From contig JAMPIQ010000002.1 of assembly GCA_024699855.1 (NCBI GenBank), positions 15,066,001 to 15,130,000 of the forward strand: 64,000 nt of DNA. Direction: 5' to 3'. Positions 1 through 12,700 of this stretch are shown here, in pieces (the first letter of the stretch is position 1; every line of letters starts with the position of its first letter). This DNA comes from Aphelenchoides besseyi. Taxonomy: Eukaryota; Nematoda; Chromadorea; Rhabditida; Aphelenchoididae. Under the pieces are notes generated by a model. It searched no databases, was not told the DNA's origin, and saw only the letters and a list, made by a program, of their open reading frames with translations. Both the position numbers and the translations under genes were made by a program.

Positions 1-144
1 AAGAACGTGAACTTTGCTTTCTTTCTCATGGAGGAAGCAGAGATTCCGAAACCGAAATCCCGAGCTCACGACATCGTGATCGGAGACCTGAAGTCCACAT
101 TGCGCATATTGCACGCACTTTTCACCAAATACAAACATTTGTAA
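1..144 (+). CDS. pat-6: Parvin (PAT-6-like), last coding exon, 5' truncated by the window edge
   Basis: Frame 1 is open from base 1 to a TAA at 142-144 and gives 47 residues. They match the C-terminus of parvins (the end of the second calponin-homology domain): NFAFFLMEEAEIPKPK, then DIVIGDLKSTLR, then LFTKYKHL at the terminus. Parvins are focal-adhesion adaptors in the ILK-PINCH-parvin complex; C. elegans PAT-6 anchors muscle attachment structures. Only the last exon is present and the rest lies upstream of the window. A candidate polyadenylation signal (ATAATAAATTAAA) lies near 316-330. The family is recognised from the very conserved DLKSTLR...LFTKY core. I am confident of parvin and less so of one-to-one orthology with pat-6. 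Confidence 0.88.
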   Translation, partial: KNVNFAFFLMEEAEIPKPKSRAHDIVIGDLKSTLRILHALFTKYKHL

Positions 145-3100
145 AGTTCTTTTCTTCCAATTAGCCACTGCCATTTTCTTTACGTCCCGATTGTTTAACC
201 GATGACCGCTTTTTGTTTGCAAGTTTGTTCGCAGTCCTCACATTCAAAAGTCAACATTTTGTTATTCAACAACCGTCTAAGCAATACGACTGATTTGTGC
301 CTTCAGAACATATGGTGCATAATAAATTAAAGTAATGAATAGACCAGTGATCGGGGGTTCTCATTCGAAGTTCAATCAACCAAAATTTCACGAATTCCAT
401 TCATCGAGTGAACAGTTCCGATCAAATTGAGATTGACAGTCGAATGCACCCACTTGCTAATTAGTGATCAGTTTTCCGCACATTGAAACCGTTTCAACAA
501 CCACGAGTGTTTTACCGCTCGTTTTATTTCGCTCGTACACAACCCGTCAATGACAGCGCCATTAATCAACGTGACCACTAGATGTATTCAATAGTTTTTG
601 TTGTACTTCTATCGGTTCTATGGGTGTTGGAGTCGCACACATCAATCTGTTAGCTGTAAACAATGAGAACTAATGGGTTTGCGGTTATGACCATATCGTA
701 TGTTTCTGTTCGACTGTCTCATTCGAATGTACGAAATCGTAGGGTATTTCGATTGTTTGCCAAACTGATTAGTTTCAATTACCATAAAAAGATGAGGATT
801 GAAATCGTTACTTCGACCACCACTGGGACTTTATGAGAAATATGTCAATGCCTTGACCTTGGAATGCGCAAAGCGAACGAAATTCCCGTCGTGTGCAATT
901 CGATGTTCGCGCAGTTTTGCGGGTTTTCCAGCTCCTTTGCAACGTCTATTGCTCTAAAAACGTCTGCAGAAGGAACTTAGATTCTAATTCGTGGGCTTAG
1001 TGAACGCGCGACTTTGAGGTCTTTTGCTTCTAATTGACCCAATCGCTCAATTAAGATATCAATCGCACAATGGCCGCTCAAGACCTCAATCTCAATGGTC
1101 AATTGGGATCTCTTGTTTTGTACGCGACCGTCGTCTTTCCGGCCCAATGAGTTTCGAGTAGCGCCGGATCGAGAGTCGTCCTGCCGATTGAGTTGCGCAC
1201 AATGTCGAGAGATTGTCGCGTTCGTGCTGCCCATGTTTGGCGCTCGGCCATCGCCCGGTCGTCGTGTATTTTTGAGTCGCGCGCAGAACACTTTTCGAGC
1301 TTCAGCGTCAACAGAGAAACGAACGTTGCCGCGTGCTCGACGCACCAAAGGAAACTGAAACGCGGAGGACCGGCGAGAGTCTCGGGATTGAAACTGTGAA
1401 AGCAACGGTCGTCACAGAGTTCAACCGCTTTTCCTCTGCCGCAGGTTTCCTTCAACCACTGGGCTCAAAAATCGCGAGCCTCTGCGTGCGACGTGGTTAT
1501 AATAAGAGACCTTTTTTGGAGTCATTGAAGAAAAAATGGGCGCCATGAACCACCCAAAAAACCACAATTGCGGTGGCGGCCGCTTTGGAAATGCCATTGG
1601 GGCCACGGTGATGACGTTAAGAGAGAAACGTTTGCAACTGAGTTTCGGGTAAACATTCCCAATTGTTGTTTGATGTCGTTCTTCTCGTCCGAAATCGCTG
1701 CTAATCGAAAAGCACATGTTTCCACTTTCGAATCGCCGTTTCTCGACTTCAATTCACTGTCGAATACTTTGTTTGTGCTAACTAGTTGCTGTTCGTTTCT
1801 TCGGATTTATGAATAGAATCTGATGGATGGAAAGTGGGTTTTCAAAAGTTCGAGCTTTTACTGATCGGTACGAGAGCTTTTGGCAACCGAAGTCGCAGAG
1901 GCAGCTCGACAGTCGTCCGTGGTCGGATTTCCATCACGACTCATTTCTCTCTTCCCGCAGCCATTTGGCCCGCAAGCTAAACGACCCGAAACACCACAGG
2001 TAAAGGAACCCATTGAACTTTTTTGACATTCTCTATTTCTTTTTGCTTACCTACGGCCCTAATCTGCTTTCGTTTCGGAGTTTTCGCGTTTGTGTTTTTG
2101 ATGTTTACGTGTTGGTATCGTGGTCCGTGTTGTTTCAATTTCCATATCAACGTGATCTTCGTTTGATTGCACCCCTAAACATTGTTTCATAGTAATCCGC
2201 TAGCTTTCCTGCCGACAAACGAATACTCGTTTTTGAATTGATGCGACAAATTTGCTTGATTAGTCAGTCGTATAAACGATGGTGTTTCCTTTTCGGTTCT
2301 TAGTCATGTGAAAGTTTGTATTAAGCAAAAATGTTTTCCGAACTTTTCGTTTGTTTAAAACTGAAAGAATGCGAACACAAACAAAAGCTTTTTATCCGAA
2401 GCAGCGAGTTTCTCCGAGAGCATCCTTTGCATGCTAATTGGCATAAACAGCTTTGACTTTGTCTCTTCTGAAGTTCTCGATGGTCATTACTGTAGACACT
2501 CTAAAGCCAATCACGTCGATGAACCCGAAAAGAGAATATTCGTTTTGAAGCAAAAAAGCGCGAACACGTCTTTTTCCTTCTTCTCTTCTTGATACGAAGC
2601 CGAGTTCTTGCATCAACTCTCCGTTGAATTGGCCACAAGCCGAAAGAGAAATGGCCAAACGAGCGTCGAACAGACGGACGAAAAGAGAAACGAAGGGCAG
2701 TAATGGCGACTCCGTCGTACATGCGGCCGCAATTTGAGGGACGAAAGGCAACTGAAAGATGAGGGTTTCTTCGTTCGATTTTAGGGGTGTTCTCCCTCGG
2801 GTCTTAGCGGAATTGGTGGCTCGCAAACGGCCGCGGGCAAACGACGACGAGAATGCTCTCAGCGTTTGAGTTGCCTTTGCCGATGCAGACAAAACGTCGG
2901 AAACGAGAGACCGAACCCGGAGCAGCGTTTTGCAACTCCCGACGAAGATTTTTGGCGAACAAAAAGTCTTCGGACTTGGCCTCCCATTGGCGCTGTTTCA
3001 ACTCTATTTCGGTGAGGGGCGTCGATTGCAGATTCTTCGAGGCCCTCCAACATCTTGACCGTCCGAGATTTGCTGTTCCATTCGCTCGGTCTCTTCCAAT

Positions 3101-3735
3101 AACCCAGAGACTTGATGTCGTGAATGCATTTTGTCGGGGATATTTTCTGTGGTTTACAATTCAAAGGCAATTTCACTTCTGCGGCTTTTTTAAGATTTCG
3201 TGGACTTTCATTTCGTCGTGTTCTTTTTGTACAATTTCGAGAAGCGTTCGAACCACGACCGTTGAGGTCTGCATTCGTCTTCACGCTGCTTCTTAAAGTT
3301 TTGTGAGATGTGTTCTTGAAAACTTCTTATTGAAATGGAAAAGTTTATTGATGGAAGTCAAATCGTATTTGGCGCTTAAGTCGACTGTATCGCTTGAACT
3401 TGTAAATGACCTTTTGATTACTTGCAAACAACTTGGCCCCAATCTTTTATCAATGACATTTGTGTAGGGTGCCAAGCTTCAACAAATAGTTTGCAAGCAA
3501 CCAAATGCTCATCCAATTCATCAGATGATTCGTTATGGAAACGTGCCGCAACGATAATTCGATAAAGGAGCGTGTCGAGTCGGATGTTATTTTTGCATTC
3601 GCCAACGTTTTTTCTATTCAACCAATTTAGAGAATTGGCAAATTGAAAAACGGGTGAACCACAACCGACCATTGCCGTCGGACGGTTTGTTGAACCCGTA
3701 GACTACGCTGCGATTCTTGTCATTCGAGGCTTCTG
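145..3735. other. Non-coding interval between pat-6 and unc-44
   Basis: No gene supported in 3.6 kb. Open frames of 60-150 codons occur on both strands (for example around 977-1455 and 2434-3300), but they overlap one another on opposite strands, show no recognisable domain and do not chain through splice sites. The interval holds the pat-6 3' UTR at its left and presumably the promoter and 5' leader of unc-44 at its right. I see no clear trans-splice acceptor directly before the unc-44 ATG at 3736. Confidence 0.6.
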
Positions 3736-6700
3736 ATGGCGGATCAAAGCGCTGAAGCGGCAAACGCCGCTGATCCCGGACACTCGCAGAATCCGGATCC
3801 ACAAGCTCAACAAGTAAAAGTAGGTGGTCAATTTGAATGCACGAATTGGAGAATCATTTAGCGACCACAGGACAACAATGCGACCTTTTTGCGAGCAGCT
3901 CGAGCCGGCAATCTCGACCAAGTGCTGGAGTTTTTACGTAACGGTATCAACATTAACACTAGCAATTCAAACGGTCTGAATGCTCTTCATTTGGCGTCAA
4001 AAGAAGGACACAACGAAGTGGTTCGAGAGTTGATACGCCGAAATGCTGATGTCGACGCTGCAACTCGAGTATGTTTGGGAAAAGGAAAAAGTGTTTAAGA
4101 AACAACGTTTACAGAAAGGCAACACCGCTTTGCACATTGCTTCACTTGCCGGCCAAGATATTATCGTAACGATATTGGTCGAAAATGGTGCCAATGTTAA
4201 TGCCCAATCAACCAACGGCTTTACACCATTGTATATGGCGGCACAGGAGAATCATGAAGCTGTGGTTCGTTATTTGCTTGCTCATAACGCCAATCAAGCT
4301 CTTGCCACCGAAGACGGTTTTACACCATTAGCCGTCGCACTTCAACAAGGTCATGATCGAGTTGTGGCATTGTTGTTGGAGAACGATAACAACAGTAAAG
4401 TCAAACTGCCCGCCCTACATATTGCTGCCAAAAAAGACGATACACGTGCTGCCGGTCTTCTTCTTCAGGTAAATCGATTTGATTAATGTGCATGTAAATG
4501 TCTTTTTAGAGCGAACAAAATCCGAACGTAACGTCGAAAAGTGGTTTTACTCCTTTACACATTTCCGCTCATTATGGAAACGAAAACGTGGCTCAACTGC
4601 TGATTGAGAAAGGAGCGAACGTCAACTATCAAGCTCGACACAACATCAGTCCATTGCATGTGGCTGCCAAATGGGGTCGTGTGAATTTAGTCAAATTGCT
4701 TCTACAAAACGGTGCGGTGATCGACTGTCGAACTCGTGATCTACTCACACCGTTGCATTGTGCTGCTCGTTCTGGACACGAATTGGTCGTCGATTTGTTG
4801 TTGGAACAGCAGGCGCCAATCGGAGCGAAAACAAAGGTTAGTGGAATCGAATGCATCCAATCAACAAAACTTTTCACAGAATGGTCTTGCACCACTTCAC
4901 ATGGCTGCTCAAGGTGATCATGTTGATTGTGCTCGAAATTTGCTCTATCATCAAGCACCTGTGGACGATGTTACCGTCGACTATTTGACGCCATTGCATG
5001 TTGCAGCGCATTGCGGTCACGTTCAAGCGGCGAAGTTGTTGCTGGATCGACATGCCGATCCGAATGCACGCGCATTGAATGGCTTTACACCACTGCACAT
5101 TGCTTGCAAGAAGAATCGAATTCAAGTTGTGGAACTTTTACTCAAGTATTATGCTTCTCTTGAAGCAACAACCGAATCGGGACTATCACCTTTGCATGTT
5201 GCTTCGTTTATGGGCTGCATTAGTATTGTCATCTATCTGATTCAACAAGTCACCCAACTCACATGTTTTCTCTGTAATCGGGATTCTTTAGGGCGCAAAA
5301 GTCGATGTAGAAACAGTTCGCGGCGAAACACCGTTGCATTTAGCTGCTCGTGCCAATCAAACGGATATCGTTCGTGTGTTGGTTCGAAATGGCGCCAAAG
5401 TCGATGCACAGGCCCGCGAGCTGCAAACCCCATTGCACATTGCGTCACGACTTGGAAACACTGATATTGTTCACATTTTGTTGAATGCGAATGCCGATCC
5501 CAACGCCGCTTCTCGCGACGAATACACGGCTCTTCATATCGCGGCCAAAGAAGACAAGGAAGAAGTAAGTTAAAAGAGAGATACCAGTAAATTGATTCTT
5601 TAGGTTGCACAGATTCTTCTCGATCACAAAGCCAACAAATCGGCCCTCACACGCAAAGGCTTCACGCCCTTACATTTAGCATCGAAATACGGAAATTACA
5701 ATGTTGCAAAGTTGCTGTTAGAAGGTGGAACACCGGTTGACATTGAAGGAAAGAATCAGGTCACACCACTTCATGTCGCTGCGCATTATAACAACGATCG
5801 CGTGGCTCAGTTACTGTTGGAAAACGGCGCATTCGCACAAGCCACTGCAAAGAATGGGTAAACTCTAACGGCAAAAAACAATTAGTCAAACGTTTTTTCA
5901 GTTATACTCCATTGCATATTGCTGCCAAGAAGAATCAAATGGACATTGCTAGCGCACTATTGTCGTACAAGGCCGATCCGAATGCTACAAGCAAAGCCGG
6001 ATTCACACCTTTGCATTTGGCAAGCGAAAGTGGACACACTGAAATGAGTGGATTGTTGATTGAGAACGGTAGTATGGTCAATGCTCGTGCCAACAATGGA
6101 CTCACACCATTGCATTTGTGTGCTCAAGAAGACAACGTCGATGCTGCACGCGTTCTATTGTCGAATCGAGCCGAAGTAAATGCTCAGACGAAGGCCGGTT
6201 ATACGCCGCTTCATGTCGCATGCCATTTCGGTCAACTGAACATGGTTCGTTTGTTGATCGAACACGGAGCGTTGGTGTCGGCCGAAACTACCGCCAACTA
6301 CACGCCGTTGCATCAAGCTGCTCAACAGGGACACAACAGCGTTGTTCGCTATCTGCTGGAACATGGAGCATCGCCGAATTCGAAAACTGTGGTAAGAGAA
6401 AAGATTCTCGATCAAATTTACATTCAAAAAAGTTGCTTTTCAATCCGCGAGAATCGGAGAGCGGATTTTCAAAATCAGAAAGCGTCACAAAAGCGATAAT
6501 CTCCACGCAGCTGAGAGTCGACAACATCGATGGTCAGCGAGATCATTGGAAACGTTTTTGTGTTGTCGATTGTTTTTGAGTTGAAAAATTTTAAAAAGTC
6601 TTCATTGAAAGCTTCTTGTACATAAACGAGTTTTTCAGAACGGTCAAACTCCACTGTCCATTGCACAACGTTTGGGTTACGTTTCGGTTGTTGAAACGTT

Positions 6701-9700
6701 GAAGACTGTGACCGAAACGACGGTCATCACGGAAACTACAACAGTCACTGAGGAGCGTTATAAACCACAGAATCCGGAGCGTATGAACGAAACGATGTTC
6801 TCGGATTCGGAAGACGAAGTAGACGAAACTCAAGCGTCGGCGCAGGATCATGCTCGCGACTTCAACGAGAGTATTACTCAAGGTCTTCACGACTCGGCCG
6901 TCATCCATCTGATTCATACCGGAGAGCAGATGAAATCGTCGGCCTTCGATACCACGGACGCTGATTTGGATGCGGTGATCAAACGAGCACAAGTAAGGAA
7001 TGAGGATTCGAAGTCAGTAACGAATCATTTTGAAGGCCGAACCCGTAACTACAGCGATTCCTGATCCAACGTTTTTGGATCAAAGTGCCGACGACAACGT
7101 TCTCATTACCAGAGACACCGTTCAGCCAAGGTAGGATCGAGTATTGGCGCTGTGGGTGGTCTTTTAGCCATGATTTTGAGCGGCTCGCAAAAACAAGTCT
7201 ACAAATCATTTGTTTACAATGCGGGTGTGTATAACAGCGCTTTTTAACACATTGGGAACACAAGTTTGGGCTGAGAATCTTCACGGCTTTACAACTCGAA
7301 GATTATAACCTAATTTCCGTATCCTTTACAGCAAACTCTTCATGAAAACGTAAGCTTGAATGCCGAGTTTTTTAATCGGGAGTGTGCAATTGCGTGTGCT
7401 TAGCTTCAAAAGACGTTTGTAGTATTGTGACTAATGTATTTAACCAAAAGTAGCTATGAGCCTAATGCTTTGGAATCAGAGTTCATACCACAAGTGTGTG
7501 TGGTTGCTTTTGCTGTGATTTGTGCTTTTGCAATGCGAACCGTAGTTTGGCCTTTCTAACTTGTGTGTTATTGCAAAAGCACAAATAGAACAAACCTTAT
7601 TGATTGTTTTTGAAGTTCAATGCTTTGAATAGAGACCTCGATCAAAATCCTTTTAAATTATATTTTATGAAGACCCCCGTTTATGTTAGTTTGTATCCAT
7701 AGCCCTTTGGCTGTTGCTTTGCATTGAAATCATGAGTTACATCCAAATCTTTCAGTTTTTTGATCTCATTCCTTGTCGATGCTCGTGGCGGAGCGATGCG
7801 TGGATGTCGTCATTCAGGAGTTCGTGTGATCATTCCACCACGAAAAGCTGCAGCACCAATGCGAATTACCTGTCGATATTTGCGAAAGGTTGGAGGGTTA
7901 AAAGTGAAGAAAAATAGTCATGTTTTCAGGAAAAACTCGCTCATCCACCACCATTGAGTGAGGGCGAAGCGTTGGCATCGCGAATCCTCGAAATGGGACC
8001 ACACAGCGCCAAGTTTCTTGGACCAGTGGTTTTGGAGGTTCCGCATTTTGCGTCGCTACGTGGTCGTGAACGTGAGATCGTTATTTTGAGATCGGACGAT
8101 GGACAACATTGGAAAGAACATCAATTGGAAGCAACGGAAGATGCTGTTCAAGAGGTTCTGAACGAATCCTTCGATGCTGCCGAACTTCAACAGTTGGATG
8201 ATTTGCACAGTACACGAATCACACGGATTCTGACCAACGACTTTCCTATGTATTTCGCTGTGGTTACACGTGTGCGTCAGGAGGTTCATTGCGTTGGGCC
8301 GGAAGGTGGCGTAATTTTGTCGTCGGTTGTGCCGCGTGTTCAAGCGATCTTTCCCGATGGCTCATTGACGAAGACAATCAAAGTTTCACTTCAAGCACAA
8401 CCCATACCACACGAGACGGTGGTGAAATTGCACGGGAATCGTGTGGCCGTTTCGCCGATTGTAACCGTTGAACCACGACGTCGGAAATTCCACAAACCTA
8501 TCACTTTGTGTATCCCATTACCACAGAGCGGTAACAAAGGAATGTTAACGCAATATGCCAACGGTCAACCCGGTCAAGAGCCACCGACTCTTCGACTTTT
8601 GTGCTCTATCACCGGCGGTTCGTCGCCGGCACAATGGGAAGACATCACCGGTACAACTCAATTGACCTTCACCGGCGAAGAAGTATCATTCACAACTACC
8701 GTCTCCGCTCGCTTCTGGCTCATGGACTGTCAGACTCCACGAGACGCCGCTCGAATGGCGCAGGAAGTCTACGCGGACTCCATCTGTGTTCCGTACATGG
8801 CCAAATTCGTGGTTTTCGCGCGACGACCGTTTCCAATCGAAGGTCAACTTCGCTTGTTCTGCATGACCGATGATCGCGAAGACAAAACACTGGAAAAACA
8901 GGAGGGCTTCATTGAGGTGGCAAAGTCACGTGACGTTGAAGTGCTCAGCAATCGACATCAATTCTTGGAGTTTGCCGGCAATTTGGTTCCGATTACGAAG
9001 AGCGGCGATCAATTGTCCGTATTCTTCCTACCATTTCAAGAAAACCGACTTGGCTTCAATGTTAAGGTCAGTGAAAAAGAAGTAGTTTTCGGAGAATAAT
9101 TGAGATCACTTTTAAGGTTCGTCAACACGATGATCAAGAAGCCGCAACTACTGGTCGTATTGCCATCATGAAAGAAGCACGAATACGAGCCGAAAACATT
9201 CCGCCACAACATCCGATCTGTACGCTTTCGATCACGTTGCCCGACTATCGCGGTCAATTGCCACCGTTGCAACGATCGTTCCGCGATCATCAGGCCGAAC
9301 CGATTGCCACCAAATATGCACCCGCTCTGTCCAAGGAGTTGGATCCGGATCTCGCCACACAAATCGATTTTGTAACACGCAAAATCGGCGGCGATTGGAT
9401 GCGTATGTCGCGATCGTTGGGTGTTTCCGATACGGATACTCGTCAAATCAAACGCGAGATGGTCAATCAAGAGCCATTGACGTGCTTGAAAATCTGGTCA
9501 TTTGTTAAGGGCGAAGAAGCGACAAGTGAGTTTTCCGGAAAATTTGAGTAACAACCTCACTTGATGCTTTTTAGTTCCCGAATTGCATCAAGCACTACGA
9601 CGAATCGGCCGCGACGACATCGTTCATAAGCTTCAACGCGGCGATTTGGATTCGGATTCGTTGCGTTTGATCGACTCGTCAAATTTGCATCTGGATCGCA

Positions 9701-12700
9701 CGAGCATCACGAGTCGTGACGACGTTCGCGCTGTCGATCGATCGCGTAAGTTGTCGTTTTTATGTTCGCACACAAGTCTTTCTGTTCCAACCGTTACTAC
9801 ACACTTTCTTTAAAGGCACCGCCAACTTAATAAGCGCATTTCGATTAACATTTTCGTTGCAACGTTCAAAAACTCACGTACAAGTTTTGGAGTCATTTCA
9901 ACGACCGTACATGTCCGATAGCGCTACATCGGGCACTTTCAAAGTTTTTCGAATACAAAAATCGTTTGCTGTGACTTGGATACTATCGGTTATTTTTATA
10001 CCTACGATTCTTTGTGTGCATTCTTTCTGTTCGGAACTGTCGTTTATGGTTTCCGATGTTTATGTCCCCAAAAACGGTCTTGTCGACTATCAGCACGTTC
10101 AGTTGTGAACTCTTTTTATGTTTATATCCGTTTTTTGAAACTTTTGCTAAACATTTCGGTGGTGTTTTGCAGCCGCGGTCGACGTTCAGACCACGGTGAC
10201 ACGCACCGAACGCTACGTCCACAAGTCGCCGGAATCAGCGGAACCGGTCGTCGATGAGCGAACGGTGACACGCGTCATTCGAGACAATGCGACTGTGGAG
10301 GAAGTTGTCAGCGAACGACAGGCATTGCCATTGAACGAACAGGAGCGTGATCATTGGATGCGTGATCCGAACGAAGAGATCGAAGCCGAAGAGCTGTTCC
10401 ACAATTCACGTGAGGCGATGGTCATCAACGATTTTCAAGAGACACCCGATGGTTTCGTCGAGACGACGACCTTAGTCACGCAACACGTCATTCCGGAAGC
10501 CGAACCGACGGCCGCCGTTGTACCGGAGGTTCAGGCAATGGAGATGCGTGAACACACGAAAACACCGCAGCCATCAACTCATGAACCATCGCCGATCGTC
10601 GATGAAACAAACGTCGAAAGTCCATCAGACAAATTGCCCACACCACAACGCGAAGAATCGGAGTCCGCAATGGAGACGAGCATCACGGGTTTGTGTTGAT
10701 TTGCATTTTCTTTTGCTTTTCGGTGTTTGTCTCGAAGGCCTCCAAACGGTGGTGGTTGTTTGCACGGAGAGTTTTCTTTTTTGGTGAAAGTGTTCGAACA
10801 AGTGATTAGCAGAAACACTCGAAAACACAACCGTATGCTTTCTTCTTTTTGGTTCCAAAAGTCAATGGAGTTTTGTTGTTTTTGAAACAGTTGGAGAGTA
10901 GTGACCTTTTTATTGTCTGATAATCGTGATCTAAATGTTGTTCCAATCGTATGTATTCACGCGAACTACAAACATTTACGTTGTTAAACGCTTCGCTTAC
11001 AAAAGTACAATCGAAATTAGACAAACTGTTGCATTGCCAATAGCTCTCAAGAGGTTTTCACTCAATACATTTGTTCATTTGCAGAGAGTATCGTGCGTCA
11101 TGAAGAGACGTCCAAAGCCGAACCATCGTCTATCGAACGTGATCTAACGCCGCAACATGACGACGAATCACCGCATCACATGCAGGAGTCGATGATTGTC
11201 GAAGAGACGGAAGAAGAACACGAGCCGAGCCCGGCCGTTGCCAGCGAACCGGAGCCACATCTGCGCGGAGAAGGTAGAGAAGAAGAAGAATAATTTTTTT
11301 CTGTTAATCGCTTCTTTCGCCAACATGTTTATATTCATTCGAAACGAACAAAAACGTCCACACGATCTTTTTTGTAACTTTTTTTGTGATTTGATTTTGG
11401 GAAACCGGACGTCAAAACACTCAGCTCCATCTTATCTTTAAACAAAAGTTTTACGTTGATTTCCGTGTTTTCAAACTTTTCCAACAAAACAATCAGCTTT
11501 TTCGATTCTCAGCTTTTCGATAGTTGCAATAAACAATCCTCCTCCCCACTCCACTTGTCCCTCCACGACTAAAATTCGAACAAAAACTCTACTGATTACC
11601 TCATTTTTGGTAACAAGCTTCCCAGTTTTCTGCCAAACAAAAGTTCTACGAACACAAGTTTCGATTTCTACTGCCACCCGAAAGATATGCGACCCGTTAG
11701 TTCGTCTCGTTCGTTGGGGGAAACCAAATTTTGCACGATAGACCGTAGAATTGCGTTAAACTTTCTGTCAAAAAACAACTTTCACAAACATGGTTAAGGT
11801 CAACATCTGAGTTTTCTGTACACAAATTTGGGAAAAGTTAATTTATACGACTTGGTTTTTCTTTTCGAACATTTTAGTTCTTATGAGTTCAATGAGTTTA
11901 CGTAGCTTATCGGTTTGCAATTTCTTTAGCATTCAATCTTTCGAACCCAACTGTTTAGCTTTGTTGTTGTGTAAATGAACGGCTAGTGCAATGTTCGTCT
12001 GTTTTGGAGATAGCTAGCAATGGGCTGCTTTTAAACTCGGACAGTTCTCTGTGTAGTTTGTTTTTCGTTTCTTTCTCTTTCATGGGTCATTAAATGTAGC
12101 TATTCATTTTGACTGTCGTTCAATGTTCTTATGTCTGAACTTCACTGATGATGTCTTTTGGAATCGGTTTCTGTTTGGTTGACTAAACGGCTCGTTAGTT
12201 GGCGTGGAATCGTCTGAGAAGATGTCATATCCTTTTCGTGTTGTCGACAGGTGCCATGCGAGTTTCATGAAGGCAAAAAATGATCTTCAAGTTCAATCAT
12301 GCCAATTGCTTTGCGGGCTTTTCAAGTCAGCGATTGGCTAAAAGAACGGCAATCTCCACAATCACGCACACAACGCTATTTGACGGCTGCCAACATTTCC
12401 CGGCGAAGTTGTTAGGTTTTTTTTCGTCCGGCACGAACTCTTGTGTTCATTCGCTAGCGTTAAGATGTCGGTCCGACGATTCTAGTTGATCAACTCAATT
12501 GTCTAAATCCTATTTCTTTTTCCCGATGTCTTCCATTTGTATTTTACACGGCGGTCTTACGGCCGATGGTCAGGTCGTAGTTCTTGGATTGTCGCGTAGT
12601 TTTGCGGTAGTGTTTAATGAGCAAAGTGAGTGTCGATGAGACTTTTTGGTTTGAAATCGAGTTCTAGAGCGCGGCGATAGTATTGATATAACTCTTGATG

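Noticed and set aside
977..3300. Open frames of 60-150 codons on both strands before unc-44
   Set aside because: They overlap on opposite strands, have no domain, no chain of splice sites and compositions like their reverse complements.
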